64,000 nucleotides of DNA. Origin: Microbacterium sp. Root53 (GTDB lineage: Bacteria > Actinomycetota > Actinomycetes > Actinomycetales > Microbacteriaceae). Location: positions 1 through 64,000 of the forward strand of contig NZ_LMFR01000022.1 of the NCBI RefSeq assembly GCF_001426925.1, in the 5' to 3' direction. The position numbers and the translations under genes are program-made. The notes beneath the pieces were generated by a model. The model ran no database searches and had not been told where the DNA came from. It worked only from the letters and a program-made list of their open reading frames with translations. Position 1 is the stretch's first letter. Each line of letters opens with the position of its first letter. Of the stretch, positions 51,684 to 62,915 are shown piece after piece.

Positions 51684-53262
51684 TTGACAACCGAGATCAC
51701 GCGGGCCGAGCAGGGCAAGACGGGTGCGCCGGGGGGGCGTCTCGGTTCGCAGGACCCCGGCGTCGTTCCCGGCGGTCGTGAGGACCGCGAGCGGGGGCAT
51801 CCCGGTCGTGAGCGGGGCAGCCGGATCGAGGTTCGACTGGCGCAAGCGCTACGCGCGGATGCTGCGCCTGACCGACCTTCTCGTCATCGCCGCCGTGGTC
51901 TTCGGCACGCAGTTCGGATGGCTCGGTCTGCACGCCAATATCTCGATGCCGATCCCGACCTGGCCGGGTCTGTCGTCGTACACCCTGCTCTCGGCATTGA
52001 TCGTGTTCCTCTGGATGATCGTGCTGGCGCTGAACGACACCCGGTCAGAGCGGGTCGTCGGCGTCGGCGCGGAGGAGTACCGGCGCATCTTCGACAGCAG
52101 CTTCATGCTGTTCGGCGTCATCGCCATCGTCGCTTTCGCGCTGAACATCTCGATCGCCCGCGGTTACCTCTTCATCGCGCTTCCGCTCGGCGTCTTCCTG
52201 CTCATCACCGAGCGGTATCTCTGGCGCCACTGGCTGCGTATCCAACGCGCCAGAGGCGAGTACTCCGCCAACGTGCTGCTGGTGGGATCCGAGGCGAGCG
52301 TGGCCCACATGGCCCGGGAGCTCAAGCGCGCCAGCGGCGCCGGCTATCACGTGGTCGGGGCGTGCATCCCGACCGGTCGGGTGGCGGCCGAGCTGGCGGG
52401 CACCGACGTCCCGGTCATGGGCAGCGTGGACTCGATCGAGCGTGCGATCAGCGTGACAGGTGCGGACACCGTCGTGATCACGAGCACCGACGCGATCGGA
52501 CCGCAGCGGGTCAAGGAGATCTCGTGGGCGCTCGAGTCGGGGCGCCAGCATCTGGTCCTCGCCCCGAGCATCACGGACATCGCGGGCCCGCGACTCCACA
52601 TGCGGCCGGTCTCCGGGCTTCCGCTGATGCACGTCGAGACGCCGCGATTCTCCTCGGGGCAGCGGTTCGTCAAGCGGATGATGGACCTCTTCTGCGCATC
52701 TCTTCTGGTGGTGCTGCTCAGCCCCGTGTTCCTCGTGCTCGCGGTGCTCGTGTGGGGCACCTCGAAGGGGCCGATCATCTACCGCCAGAAGCGCGTCGGA
52801 CGGCACGGGCGCGAATTCGAGATGCTCAAGTTCCGCTCGATGGTCGCCGACGCGGACAAGCAGCTCGCCTCCCTGCTCGACATGCAGGACATGGGCAACT
52901 CGGTGCTGTTCAAGATGCGCAACGACCCCCGCGTCACGCCGGTGGGCCGCATCATGCGGAAGTACAGCCTCGACGAGCTGCCGCAACTCTTCAACGTGAT
53001 CGGCGGCTCCATGTCGCTCGTGGGGCCCCGCCCGCCGCTGCAGCGCGAGGTGGACCAGTACGCGGACCACGTGCACCGCCGGTTCCTCGTCAAGCCCGGC
53101 ATCACCGGCCTCTGGCAGGTCTCAGGCCGGTCGAAGCTGTCGTGGGACGACAGCGTGCGCCTCGACCTCTCCTATGTCGAGAACTGGAGCGTGATGGGCG
53201 ACATCGTGATCCTGTTCAAGACGGGCAAGGCCGCGCTCCTGCCCGGCGACACCGTCGCCTGA
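51684..53262 (+). pseudogene. Polyprenyl-phosphate sugar phosphotransferase, frameshifted at a G7 tract
   Basis: This enzyme would transfer a sugar phosphate to undecaprenyl phosphate, the first step of exopolysaccharide synthesis. The main frame encodes an N-terminal multi-helix part (about 45-165), a CoA-binding-like Rossmann region (LLVGSEASVAHMAREL) and the C-terminal bacterial sugar transferase domain (KRMMDLFCASL, GPIIYRQKRVGRHG, EMLKFRSM, LDELPQLFNVIGGSMSLVGPRPP). That frame can begin only at GTG 51724, with no ribosome-binding site. A TTG at 51684 with GGGAGG eight bases upstream opens frame +1 (MTTEITRAEQGKTGAPG), which would join the main frame if the G7 run at 51731-51737 had six G. 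The joined product is 525 residues. Confidence 0.75.
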
Positions 53263-53414
53263 CGCGCCGGCCGGTCATCACCGCGGGCAGTCCTGCCCAT
53301 GACGCAGTGCGTCGCCACTCCCGCTGGATGGGTTCCCCGCCGCGCGTCCGCCTGACACAATGGCGGCGACGCGTCCGATCTGCGGACGCACCGAACCCTT
53401 TGGGAGGGGAAATC

Positions 53415-53630
53415 ATGGGCTTCGACGATCTCGTGAACCAGGGCAAGGAACTCTTCGAGCAGAACAAGGACAAGCTCCAGGACGCGCTCCAGAGCGCCGA
53501 GGCCGAGGGCGTCAGCGACTCGGTCCTCGACAAGGTCACGGACTTCGCCAAGGGCGTTCTGCCGGACGACCTCGACGCGCAGATCGACCAGATCCGCGAC
53601 AACGTCGACGGCGCCGTCGGCGACGAGTAA
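53415..53630 (+). CDS. Small acidic helical protein
   Basis: The 71-residue protein (MGFDDLVNQGKELFEQNKDK...) is acidic and helical, with heptad-like spacing and a C-terminal Asp/Val-rich end. It resembles the small MT0933/Rv0909-type proteins sometimes annotated as antitoxins, but no toxin gene is adjacent, so that name is not supported. GGGAGGGG six to eight bases before the ATG is a strong ribosome-binding site. It is followed by a perfect terminator, so it is a single-gene transcript, perhaps highly expressed. Confidence 0.75.
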   Translation: MGFDDLVNQGKELFEQNKDKLQDALQSAEAEGVSDSVLDKVTDFAKGVLPDDLDAQIDQIRDNVDGAVGDE

Positions 53631-53645
53631 GCAGCAGCGGCTTCC

Positions 53646-53676
53646 GACGCCCCCGCCCTCACCGGGCGGGGGCGTC
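53646..53676 (+). terminator. Perfect 13-bp terminator after small acidic protein gene
   Basis: GACGCCCCCGCCC pairs with its exact complement around a TCACC loop, 15 bases after the stop. Confidence 0.85.
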
Positions 53677-53706
53677 GTCGCGTTCGCGGGGCTCGGGCGG
53701 ATCCAG

Positions 53707-53753
53707 GTAACGAACAGGTAACGCCCACGGGTCGTCCAGACCAGTCGGTAACG
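53707..53753. promoter_or_regulatory. GTAACG direct repeats (MtrA-box-like)
   Basis: GTAACG occurs at 53707 and 53718, exactly 11 bases apart, and again at 53748. They lie about 110-150 bases before the transglycosylase-like gene. Direct GTAAC repeats with one-helix-turn spacing resemble the sites reported for actinobacterial MtrA, a regulator of cell-wall hydrolases. Confidence 0.5.
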
Positions 53754-53858
53754 GTAGGGGGTCCCCATTCGCCGCGGCCGCCACCCGAAGGCCCTGCCGC
53801 GTGATGCGCCGCTGCGCGCGATGGCGAGTGCGGACGTACCCGATGAGAAACGCAAGGT

Positions 53859-54716
<858 letters not shown>

Positions 54717-54730
54717 CGCACCCGGCAGAT

Positions 54731-54798
54731 CCGAAGGGATCCGCACATCCGAAGCCCGTTTCGTCCGATCCGCGCTTCGGGATGGCGGATCCCTTCGG
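54731..54798. repeat. Long inverted repeat between convergent genes
   Basis: Two 25-base arms starting CCGAAGGGATCCGC, two mismatches, 18-base centre. It probably serves as a bidirectional terminator. Confidence 0.8.
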
Positions 54799-54822
54799 CT
54801 GTGCGGGCGGCGTGCGCCGTCG

Positions 54823-55651
54823 TCACGCCGCCTTGTGCAGGCCCTGCGCGATCGCGCGCAGGATGAGGTCCTGCACCTCCTCCCAGTGCTCGTAGATCTG
54901 CTGCGACGTCACGCGGATCACGTGGTAGCCGTGCAGTCGCAGGATCGCGTCGTGCGCGTTGTCGGACGACCGCTGCGCGCCGACGTGGTGCGCGCCGTCG
55001 ACCTGCACCACCAGGCGCTCGCCGATCAGGAAGTCCACGCGGTGCCCGTAGAGCCAGAATCTGCGATCGGATGAGCATCCGCAGCCAGCGGAGCCGGGTG
55101 AACACGAACGTCTCGAGGCCCGAATCCCGGAACGGCGACACCTCCGCCAGCAGCCGACGCGCGGCCGGAGAGAGCCGGTAGCGCCCGAACGAGTCGCGAT
55201 CGACGAGGCCCTGCTGGAACGCCGAGTCCCACGCGGCGAGCGACTCCTCGTGCGGCTGGCAGTCGGCGATGAGCGCGAGGACGTTCTCGATCGGGTCCTC
55301 GAGTTGCCCGGGATGACGCGGTATCAGTGGCTGGGCCCAGTGGACGTGCGCCTTCTTCACCACGACGGACGCCGGCGCGAGAGCGCCGACGTGCACCAGG
55401 TCATCGGCCGCCCTCGTCCACAGCCCCAGCCGTTCAGCCTGGGTCACGCATGTAAGCACCACTCCCGAGACGGCTGCCCGGACGAGCATCTGATCCGCGC
55501 AGCCGGGAATGTAGACCCATCCCCGGCGCGGACGCCTGAGCGCGCCGCGTGCGACTGCTCCGTCGATTTCGTGCCGAGAGAAGCCGGCGTCGCGGAGCGC
55601 ACGTGTGCGGGCGATCCCGCCCTGCGCGGCGAGGTGTGCGAGGAGATCCAT
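54823..55651 (-). pseudogene. AbiEi-like/DUF559 protein gene, frameshifted
   Basis: The N-terminal part in one frame (MDLLAHLAAQGGIARTRALRDAGFSRHEIDGAVARGALRRPRRGWV) is the winged-helix segment seen in AbiEi-type proteins. The C-terminal part in the next frame (VDFLIGERLVVQVDGAHH...DNAHDAILRLHGYHVIRVTSQQI) is the DUF559/Vsr-like endonuclease fold with D...Q-V-D-G catalytic residues. The break is near 55058-55059, where the minus strand reads CAGATTCTGG; removing one T gives QIWLYGHRVDF and one 275-residue product. Function would be a nuclease-like or regulatory protein; here it is either inactivated or a sequencing error. Confidence 0.75.
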
Positions 55652-56115
55652 GAGGCCACCGTGGCAGTCGCCAGGCTCGCTTGAGGCGGCCATCCGCTGC
55701 GGCGGAACAGGTGAGCCGCGGATGATCGCTGTGGACGAGAGTCGCCGATGCTTCCGGTGGGCGAGGCTGGGAGGGTGCCGAACGCCCTCCCGAGACCCGC
55801 GTGATTCCGCGGGATCTCGCGCGACACGCCCGGGTTGCTCTCGTGCCGCCCGGGGTGGCAGAATAGACAAGTTCCACATTCCTGCGTGCGCTCCCTCGGG
55901 AGGACTGCGCGGGATCACTGCCAGGGCAGTGCACAGACCTGAAGGTCTGGGCCGCGGGCAGGAGAACGAAATCACACACCCACCTCGCAGAGGCTGCTCT
56001 GCGCGCGTGGACTGACATGTGAACACGACCCACAGGGGTCAGCCCGAAGGGTATCCGGAGGGTACGTGCGTCCAATGCCCGTGAGGTACGACGCGTAAAG
56101 AGAGTGAGCAGACAA
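55652..56115 (+). promoter_or_regulatory. S10 operon upstream region and structured leader
   Basis: About 460 bases without a gene. A possible promoter is TTGCTC (55835-55840) and CAGAAT (55859-55864) with an 18-base spacer. The predicted leader of about 245 bases has hairpins CACTGC/GCAGTG (55916-55931), CAGACC-TGAA-GGTCTG (55934-55949) and CAGAG/CTCTG (55987-56000), plus GACCC-ACA-GGGGTC near 56028. The first part of the stretch, before 55835, shows nothing further. Confidence 0.5.
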
Positions 56116-56424
56116 ATGGCGGGACAGAAGATCCGCATTCGCCTGAAGTCGTATGACCACGAGGTCATCGACACGTCGGCGCGCAAGATCGTCGACACGG
56201 TCACCCGTGCGGGTGCTCAGGTCGTGGGCCCGGTGCCCCTTCCGACCGAGAAGAACGTGGTCGTCGTGATCCGTTCGCCCCACAAGTACAAGGACAGCCG
56301 CGAGCACTTCGAGATGCGCACCCACAAGCGCCTCATCGACATCGTGGACCCGACGCCGAAGGCCGTCGACTCGCTCATGCGTCTCGACCTTCCGGCCGAC
56401 GTCAACATCGAGATCAAGCTCTGA
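56116..56424 (+). CDS. rpsJ: 30S ribosomal protein S10
   Basis: 102 residues, [19 protein letters not shown] to VNIEIKL; it binds 16S rRNA and also acts with NusB in antitermination. The frame opens 12 bases earlier, but ATG 56116 matches the family start. Heads the S10 cluster. Confidence 0.97.
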   Translation: MAGQKIRIRLKSYDHEVIDTSARKIVDTVTRAGAQVVGPVPLPTEKNVVVVIRSPHKYKDSREHFEMRTHKRLIDIVDPTPKAVDSLMRLDLPADVNIEIKL

Positions 56425-56438
56425 GGCTGGGGATCGAC

Positions 56439-57098
56439 ATGGCTGACATCAACAACAAGATTTCGAAGGGCCTGCTGGGCACCAAGCTCGGCATGACCCA
56501 GGTGTGGAACGAGAACGGCAAGCTCATCCCCGTCACGGTGATCGAGCTCGCGCCGAACGTGGTCACGCAGATCCGCACGGCGGAGAAGGATGGCTACTCG
56601 GCCATCCAGATCGCCGCCGGCGCGATCGACCCGCGCAAGGTCAACAAGCCGCTCTCGGGCCACTTCGAGGCCGCGGGCGTCACGCCCCGCCGTCACCTCG
56701 CGGAGATCCGCACGGCCGACGCCGCCGAGTACTCGCTGGGCCAGGAGCTCACGGTCGACGGCACCTTCGAGGCCGGCCAGCTCGTCGACGTCGTCGGCAC
56801 GAGCAAGGGCAAGGGCACCGCGGGTGTCATGAAGCGCCACAACTTCAAGGGCGTCTCGGCTTCGCACGGTGCGCACCGCAACCACCGCAAGCCCGGTTCG
56901 ATCGGCGCCTCGTCGACCCCGAGCCGCGTCTTCAAGGGCATGCGCATGGCCGGCCGTATGGGCGCCGAGCGCGTGACCGTCCTCAACCTCACGGTTCACG
57001 CCGTCGACGCCGAGAAGGGTCTGCTGCTCGTCAAGGGCGCCGTCCCCGGCGCGCGCGGCCGCACCGTGTACGTCCGCAACGCTGTGAAGGGGGCCTGA
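56439..57098 (+). CDS. rplC: 50S ribosomal protein L3
   Basis: 219 residues with [13 protein letters not shown], the [19 protein letters not shown] loop and [14 protein letters not shown] end. It binds near the peptidyl-transferase centre. The gene follows rpsJ by 14 bases. Confidence 0.97.
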   Translation: MADINNKISKGLLGTKLGMTQVWNENGKLIPVTVIELAPNVVTQIRTAEKDGYSAIQIAAGAIDPRKVNKPLSGHFEAAGVTPRRHLAEIRTADAAEYSLGQELTVDGTFEAGQLVDVVGTSKGKGTAGVMKRHNFKGVSASHGAHRNHRKPGSIGASSTPSRVFKGMRMAGRMGAERVTVLNLTVHAVDAEKGLLLVKGAVPGARGRTVYVRNAVKGA

Positions 57099-57103
57099 GT
57101 TAG

Positions 57104-57763
57104 ATGGCTGACTCGACTCTCGCTCTCGACGTTCTGGGCATCGACGGCAAGAAGGCCGGCTCGGTCGAGCTGCCCGCCTCGGTGTTCGACGTCAAGACGA
57201 ACATCCCGCTGATCCACCAGGTCGTCGTCGCGCAGCTCGCCGCGGCTCGCCAGGGCACCCACTCGACCAAGCGTCGCGGTGAGGTCTCGGGCGCCGGCCG
57301 CAAGCCCTTCAAGCAGAAGGGCACGGGTAACGCCCGTCAGGGCTCGATCCGCGCGCCGCACATGACCGGCGGTGGCATCGTCCACGGCCCGAAGCCGCGC
57401 GACTACTCGCAGCGCACCCCCAAGAAGATGATCGCCGCCGCCCTCGCGGGCGCGCTCAGCGACCGTCTGCGGGGCGAGCGCATCCACGTCGTCGAGTCGT
57501 TCGGTGTGACCGAGCCTTCGACCAAGGCCGCCGCCTCCTTCCTCGCGAAGGTGTCGCCTGCCAAGAACGTGCTCGTCGTGCTCGACCGCGAGGACGACTT
57601 CGGCTACCTGAGCGTGCGCAACCTCGGTTACGTGCACGTGCTGATGGCCGACCAGCTGAACGCCTACGACGTGCTCGTCTCGGACGACATCGTCTTCACC
57701 AAGGCCGCCATCGACGCGTTCATCGCGCAGAAGGCCGGCGCCACTGAGGAGGTCTCGGCATGA
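57104..57763 (+). CDS. rplD: 50S ribosomal protein L4
   Basis: 219 residues with the long tunnel loop [25 protein letters not shown]. In enterobacteria L4 represses this operon at the leader. Its stop overlaps rplW (ATGA). Confidence 0.97.
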   Translation: MADSTLALDVLGIDGKKAGSVELPASVFDVKTNIPLIHQVVVAQLAAARQGTHSTKRRGEVSGAGRKPFKQKGTGNARQGSIRAPHMTGGGIVHGPKPRDYSQRTPKKMIAAALAGALSDRLRGERIHVVESFGVTEPSTKAAASFLAKVSPAKNVLVVLDREDDFGYLSVRNLGYVHVLMADQLNAYDVLVSDDIVFTKAAIDAFIAQKAGATEEVSA

Positions 57764-58059
57764 CCGCCGTCCAGAAGGACCCGCGCGACGTCATCCTGAA
57801 GCCGGTCGTCTCGGAGAAGAGCTACGGTCTCATCGACGAGGGCAAGTACACGTTCATCGTGGACCCCCGCTCGAACAAGACCGAGATCAAGCTCGCGATC
57901 GAGAAGATCTTCGGCGTCAAGGTGGCTTCGGTCAACACGATCAACCGCGTCGGCAAGGCCCGCCGCACCCGCTTCGGCATCGGCAAGCGCAAGGACACCA
58001 AGCGCGCCATCGTCACGCTCAAGTCGGGCACCATCGACATCTTCACGGCAGTCGGCTGA
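57760..58059 (+). CDS. rplW: 50S ribosomal protein L23
   Basis: 99 residues; [18 protein letters not shown] start and the [15 protein letters not shown] loop. It sits at the tunnel exit and docks trigger factor and SRP. ATGA overlap with rplD. Confidence 0.97.
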   Translation: MTAVQKDPRDVILKPVVSEKSYGLIDEGKYTFIVDPRSNKTEIKLAIEKIFGVKVASVNTINRVGKARRTRFGIGKRKDTKRAIVTLKSGTIDIFTAVG

Positions 58060-58081
58060 CGGTCGGGGAGGAAGAGAGAAC

Positions 58082-58921
<840 letters not shown>

Positions 58922-58932
58922 GAGTAAAGAAG

Positions 58933-59214
58933 ATGCCCCGCAGTCTGAAGAAGGGCCCCTTCGTCGACGAGCACCTGCTGCGCAAGGTGGTCTCGCAGAA
59001 CGAAGCCGGCACCAAGAACGTGATCAAGACCTGGTCGCGTCGCTCGATGATCATCCCGGCCATGCTCGGCCACACGATCGCCGTGCACGACGGTCGCAAG
59101 CACATCCCGGTGTTCGTCACCGAGACGCTTGTCGGCCACAAGCTGGGCGAGTTCGCGCCCACCCGCACCTTCCGCGGCCACGAGAAGGACGACAAGAAGG
59201 GCCGTCGCCGCTGA
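58933..59214 (+). CDS. rpsS: 30S ribosomal protein S19
   Basis: 93 residues; [15 protein letters not shown] and [28 protein letters not shown], as in the whole family. It forms part of the 30S head. Confidence 0.97.
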   Translation: MPRSLKKGPFVDEHLLRKVVSQNEAGTKNVIKTWSRRSMIIPAMLGHTIAVHDGRKHIPVFVTETLVGHKLGEFAPTRTFRGHEKDDKKGRRR

Positions 59215-59239
59215 CCGCGGTGACGCAAGAGGAGAAGAA

Positions 59240-59635
59240 ATGGTGGAGTCCATCGCACGCGTGCGACACATCCGCGTGACCCCTCAGAAGGCTCGTCGTG
59301 TCGTCGCGCTCATCAAGGGCAAGCAGGCCCAGGAGGCGCTCGCGATCCTGAAGTTCGCGCCGCAGGCGGCTTCCGAGCCGATCTATAAGCTCGTCGCGTC
59401 GGCCATGGCCAACGCGCAGGTCAAGGCCGACAAGGACGGCGAGTACCTGGACGAGCAGGACCTGTTCGTGGCGAACGCCTACGTGGACGAGGGCACGACG
59501 CTCAAGCGTTTCCAGCCCCGTGCCCAGGGCCGCGCGTTCCAGATCAAGAAGCGCACGAGCCACATCACGGTCGTGCTCTCGACGCCGGCGGTCGCGGAGA
59601 CCGCTGACGCCGACAAGAAGAAGGCGAGCAAGTAA
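59240..59635 (+). CDS. rplV: 50S ribosomal protein L22
   Basis: 131 residues; ATG 59240 with AGAGGAG upstream (the frame is open earlier but only here is there a site). Hairpin [19 protein letters not shown] lines the exit tunnel. TAATG overlap with rpsC. Confidence 0.96.
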   Translation: MVESIARVRHIRVTPQKARRVVALIKGKQAQEALAILKFAPQAASEPIYKLVASAMANAQVKADKDGEYLDEQDLFVANAYVDEGTTLKRFQPRAQGRAFQIKKRTSHITVVLSTPAVAETADADKKKASK

Positions 59636-60393
59636 TGGGACAGAAAGTCAGCCCCTACGGCTTCCGCCTCGGCATCACCACGGACCACGTCTCGCGCTGG
59701 TTCTCGGACTCGACGAAGCCGGGTCAGCGGTACGCCGACTACGTGGCCGAGGACATCAAGATCCGCAAGCTGCTGCAGACGAACCTCGACCGTGCCGGCG
59801 TGAGCCGCATCGAGATCGAGCGCACGCGTGACCGCGTCCGCGTCGACATCCACACGGCCCGCCCGGGCATCGTGATCGGTCGTCGTGGCGCGGAGGCCGA
59901 GCGCATCCGCGGCGAGCTCGAGAAGCTCACCGGCAAGCAGATCCAGCTGAACATCCTCGAGGTGAAGAACCCCGAGGCCGACGCTCAGCTCGTCGCCCAG
60001 GGCGTCGCCGAGCAGCTCAGCGCCCGCGTGGCCTTCCGCCGCGCGATGCGCAAGGGCCTGCAGGGCGCCCAGCGCGCCGGCGCCAAGGGCGTCCGGATCC
60101 AGGTCTCGGGCCGCCTCGGCGGCGCGGAGATGAGCCGTTCGGAGTTCTACCGCGAGGGTCGTGTGCCGCTGCACACGCTGCGCGCGAACATCGACTACGG
60201 CTTCTACGAGGCCAAGACCACCTTCGGCCGCATCGGCGTGAAGGTCTGGATCTACAAGGGCGACCTCACCAACAAGGAACTCGCGCGCGAGCAGGCCAAC
60301 ATGAAGCCGGCCCGCGACCGCGATCGTGGCGGCCGCCGTGGCCCGCGTCGTGACGACGCGCAGGCGCCGGTCGCGGAAGGAGCTTCGGCGTAA
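59635..60393 (+). CDS. rpsC: 30S ribosomal protein S3
   Basis: 252 residues; [14 protein letters not shown] start, KH domain with [16 protein letters not shown], and a basic Arg-rich tail. It lies at the mRNA entry. Overlaps both neighbours by one base (TAATG). Confidence 0.97.
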   Translation: MGQKVSPYGFRLGITTDHVSRWFSDSTKPGQRYADYVAEDIKIRKLLQTNLDRAGVSRIEIERTRDRVRVDIHTARPGIVIGRRGAEAERIRGELEKLTGKQIQLNILEVKNPEADAQLVAQGVAEQLSARVAFRRAMRKGLQGAQRAGAKGVRIQVSGRLGGAEMSRSEFYREGRVPLHTLRANIDYGFYEAKTTFGRIGVKVWIYKGDLTNKELAREQANMKPARDRDRGGRRGPRRDDAQAPVAEGASA

Positions 60394-60812
60394 TGCTCAT
60401 CCCCCGCAAGGTCAAGTACCGCAAGCAGCACCACCCCAAGCGGGATGGCGCGGCGACGGGTGGCACCAAGGTCTCCTTCGGTGAGTTCGGCATCCAGGCC
60501 CTCACGCCCGCGTACGTGACGAACCGTCAGATCGAGTCCGCTCGTATCGCCATGACGCGTCACATCAAGCGCGGCGGCAAGGTGTGGATCAACATCTACC
60601 CCGACCGTCCGCTTACGAAGAAGCCCGCCGAGACCCGCATGGGTTCGGGTAAGGGCTCGCCGGAGTGGTGGGTCGCCAACGTCAAGCCGGGTCGCGTCCT
60701 CTTCGAGGTCGCCGGCGTCAACGAGCAGCTCGCTCGTGAGGCCCTGACCCGTGCCATTCACAAGCTGCCTCTCAAGGCACGCATCATCAAGCGCGAGGAG
60801 GGCGACGCGTAA
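60393..60812 (+). CDS. rplP: 50S ribosomal protein L16
   Basis: 139 residues; [15 protein letters not shown] start and [21 protein letters not shown]. It helps position tRNA in the A site. TAATG overlaps on both sides. Confidence 0.97.
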   Translation: MLIPRKVKYRKQHHPKRDGAATGGTKVSFGEFGIQALTPAYVTNRQIESARIAMTRHIKRGGKVWINIYPDRPLTKKPAETRMGSGKGSPEWWVANVKPGRVLFEVAGVNEQLAREALTRAIHKLPLKARIIKREEGDA

Positions 60813-61117
60813 TGGCGATCGGCACCAAGGAGCTCGCCACGAGCGAGCTCGACACGTTCGAGGACCAGCGCCTCGTCGAGGAGCTGCGCAAGGCCAAGGA
60901 GGAGCTGTTCAACCTGCGCTTCCAGTCGGCCACCGGCCAGCTCGAGAGCCACGGTCGCATCCGCGCCGTCAAGCGCGACATCGCGCGGCTCTACACCGTC
61001 ATCCGTGAGCGCGAGCTCGGCATCCGTGCCACGCCCGCTCCGGCCGAGGTGAAGGCCAAGAAGAACAAGGCGAAGAAGTCGGACGAGACTTCGGTCGCCG
61101 AGGGAGAGGCTGAGTGA
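60812..61117 (+). CDS. rpmC: 50S ribosomal protein L29 with long C-terminal tail
   Basis: 101 residues: the normal two-helix L29 core ([25 protein letters not shown], to about 70) plus an Ala/Pro then Lys- and Glu-rich tail of about 30 residues ([21 protein letters not shown]). Core L29 is 60-70 residues. ATGA overlap with rpsQ. Confidence 0.95.
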   Translation: MAIGTKELATSELDTFEDQRLVEELRKAKEELFNLRFQSATGQLESHGRIRAVKRDIARLYTVIRERELGIRATPAPAEVKAKKNKAKKSDETSVAEGEAE

Positions 61118-61425
61118 TGGCCACCGAGAAGAAGGTCGGCGAGCACGCCGAGCACGACGTCCGCGACGCGGACGCCCGTGGCTACCGCAAGTCGGTCCGC
61201 GGCTACGTCGTGAGCGACAAGATGGACAAGACGATCGTCGTCGAGGTCGAGGACCGCGTTAAGCACCCCCTCTACGGCAAGGTCATCCGTCGCACTAAGA
61301 AGCTCAAGGCGCACGACGAGCAGAACACCGCCGGCATCGGCGACCTCGTGCTCATCAACGAGACCCGTCCGCTGAGCGCGACCAAGCGCTGGCGCCTGGT
61401 TGAGATTCTGGAGAAGGCCAAGTGA
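61117..61425 (+). CDS. rpsQ: 30S ribosomal protein S17
   Basis: 102 residues; a short charged N-extension ([20 protein letters not shown]) before the core [30 protein letters not shown] 61117 rather than the GTG three bases earlier. GTGA overlap with rplN. Confidence 0.95.
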   Translation: MATEKKVGEHAEHDVRDADARGYRKSVRGYVVSDKMDKTIVVEVEDRVKHPLYGKVIRRTKKLKAHDEQNTAGIGDLVLINETRPLSATKRWRLVEILEKAK

Positions 61426-61790
61426 TTCAGACCGAGTCCCGCCTCAAGGTCGCCGACAACACCGGCGCGAAGGAGCTGCTCACGATCCGCGTCCTCGGTG
61501 GTTCGAACCGCCGTTACGCCGGCGTGGGCGACACCATCGTCGCGACGGTCAAGGACGCGATCCCCGGCGGCAACGTCAAGAAGGGCGACGTCGTCAAGGC
61601 GGTCGTCGTCCGCACCGTGAAGCAGACGCGCCGCGCTGACGGCTCGTACATCAAGTTCGACGAGAACGCCGCCGTGATCCTGAAGAACGACGGGGAGCCC
61701 CGCGGCACCCGCATCTTCGGCCCGGTCGGCCGCGAGCTTCGTGACCGCAAGTTCATGAAGATCGTCTCGCTCGCCCCGGAGGTGCTGTAA
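61422..61790 (+). CDS. rplN: 50S ribosomal protein L14
   Basis: 122 residues; [19 protein letters not shown] and [15 protein letters not shown]. It forms an intersubunit bridge. GTG start overlapping the rpsQ stop. Confidence 0.97.
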   Translation: MIQTESRLKVADNTGAKELLTIRVLGGSNRRYAGVGDTIVATVKDAIPGGNVKKGDVVKAVVVRTVKQTRRADGSYIKFDENAAVILKNDGEPRGTRIFGPVGRELRDRKFMKIVSLAPEVL

Positions 61791-61793
61791 GCA

Positions 61794-62153
61794 ATGGCGA
61801 AGATCAAGAAGGGCGACCTCGTCCAGGTCATCACCGGCGCCAAGCAGGACCGCGGCGGCGACCGCGGCAAGCAGGGCAAGGTGCTCGAGGTCGTGGACGG
61901 CGGCCAGCGCGTCGTCGTCGAGGGCGTCAACTACATCACGAAGCACAACCGGATCGGCCAGACGCAGCGCGGCACGAAGACCGGTGGAATCGAGACGTAC
62001 GAGGCCCCCATCCACATTTCCAACGTCGCGCTCGTCGACCCCGAGACGAAGAAGCCGACCCGCGTCGGCTTCCGCGTCGAGGAGCAGGTCAAGGACGGCG
62101 TCAAGAAGACTGTTCGCGTTCGCTACGCGAAGAAGTCGGGTAAGGACATCTGA
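61794..62153 (+). CDS. rplX: 50S ribosomal protein L24
   Basis: 119 residues with the KOW motif [17 protein letters not shown] and [19 protein letters not shown]. It starts 50S assembly near the tunnel. Confidence 0.96.
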   Translation: MAKIKKGDLVQVITGAKQDRGGDRGKQGKVLEVVDGGQRVVVEGVNYITKHNRIGQTQRGTKTGGIETYEAPIHISNVALVDPETKKPTRVGFRVEEQVKDGVKKTVRVRYAKKSGKDI

Positions 62154-62155
62154 CA

Positions 62156-62743
62156 GTGAGCACCATTGACGCGCAGGCTGGCAAAATCCAGCCGCGCCTG
62201 AAGCAGGTCTACCGCGACCAGATCCGCCAGAAGCTGCAGGACGAGTTCGGCTACGAGAACGTCATGCAGATCCCTGGCCTGGTCAAGGTCGTCGTCAACA
62301 CGGGTGTCGGCGAGGCAGCTCGCGACTCCAAGGTCATCGAGGGTGCGGTCGCCGACCTCACCGCGATCACGGGTCAGAAGCCCGTCGTCACCAAGGCGAA
62401 GAAGTCGATCGCGCAGTTCAAGCTGCGCGAGGGCCAGCCCATCGGCGCCCACGTCACGCTCCGTGGCGACCGCGCCTGGGAGTTCCTGGACCGCCTGATC
62501 TCGCTCGCCCTGCCCCGCATCCGCGACTTCCGCGGTCTGTCGGGCAAGCAGTTCGACGGCAACGGCAACTACACCTTCGGTCTCCAGGAGCAGTCCGTGT
62601 TCCACGAGATCGACCAGGACAAGATCGACCGCGTGCGCGGCTTCGACATCACGGTGGTCACCACCGCGAAGTCGGACGACGAGGGCCGGGCGCTCCTGCG
62701 CCACCTGGGCTTCCCGTTCCGCGCCGACGACCAGCAGGCCTGA
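62156..62743 (+). CDS. rplE: 50S ribosomal protein L5
   Basis: 195 residues; [19 protein letters not shown] start, [14 protein letters not shown], and [21 protein letters not shown]. It binds 5S rRNA. GTG start two bases after rplX. The gene usually next, rpsN, is absent. Confidence 0.97.
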   Translation: MSTIDAQAGKIQPRLKQVYRDQIRQKLQDEFGYENVMQIPGLVKVVVNTGVGEAARDSKVIEGAVADLTAITGQKPVVTKAKKSIAQFKLREGQPIGAHVTLRGDRAWEFLDRLISLALPRIRDFRGLSGKQFDGNGNYTFGLQEQSVFHEIDQDKIDRVRGFDITVVTTAKSDDEGRALLRHLGFPFRADDQQA

Positions 62744-62767
62744 GACATCTCTCAGGTCGGTCTGCGG

Positions 62768-62773
62768 TAAGAT
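62768..62773 (+). promoter_or_regulatory. Possible internal -10 box before rpsH
   Basis: TAAGAT preceded by TGCGG resembles an extended -10; no clear -35. It lies 25 bases after the rplE stop. Confidence 0.4.
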
Positions 62774-62786
62774 CGAGCGTTTGTGT

Positions 62787-62823
62787 TCCGCCGCCGGCCG
62801 GGATCTTCTCGGCCGGCGGCGGA
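62787..62823 (+). terminator. Perfect 14-bp hairpin between rplE and rpsH
   Basis: TCCGCCGCCGGCCG and its complement flank a 9-base loop. It lies just after the TAAGAT box, so it may be an attenuator or leader hairpin rather than an end point. Confidence 0.6.
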
Positions 62824-62915
62824 GCCGCGCGAAGCACAACTGAATACGGATCGATCATCGAAGGTCGTCTGTCGTGGACCGGCAGCCGAAACCTCATGAA
62901 CAAAGGACACGTCAT

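Noticed and set aside
51684..53630. A continuous 648-codon frame from the TTG at 51684 to the small acidic protein end
   Set aside because: After the G7 run it is Arg/Gly-rich without motifs, while the neighbouring frame encodes a clear sugar transferase. The last 71 codons are the separate small gene with its own ribosome-binding site.
53415..53630. Toxin-antitoxin system based on the small acidic protein
   Set aside because: The antitoxin resemblance is weak, and no toxin-sized gene is adjacent. It stands alone with its own terminator.
53631..53858. A c-di-AMP (ydaO-type) riboswitch before the transglycosylase-like gene
   Set aside because: Such riboswitches often precede wall hydrolases in actinobacteria, but the conserved core blocks are not visible here. 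GTAACG repeats explain the region better.
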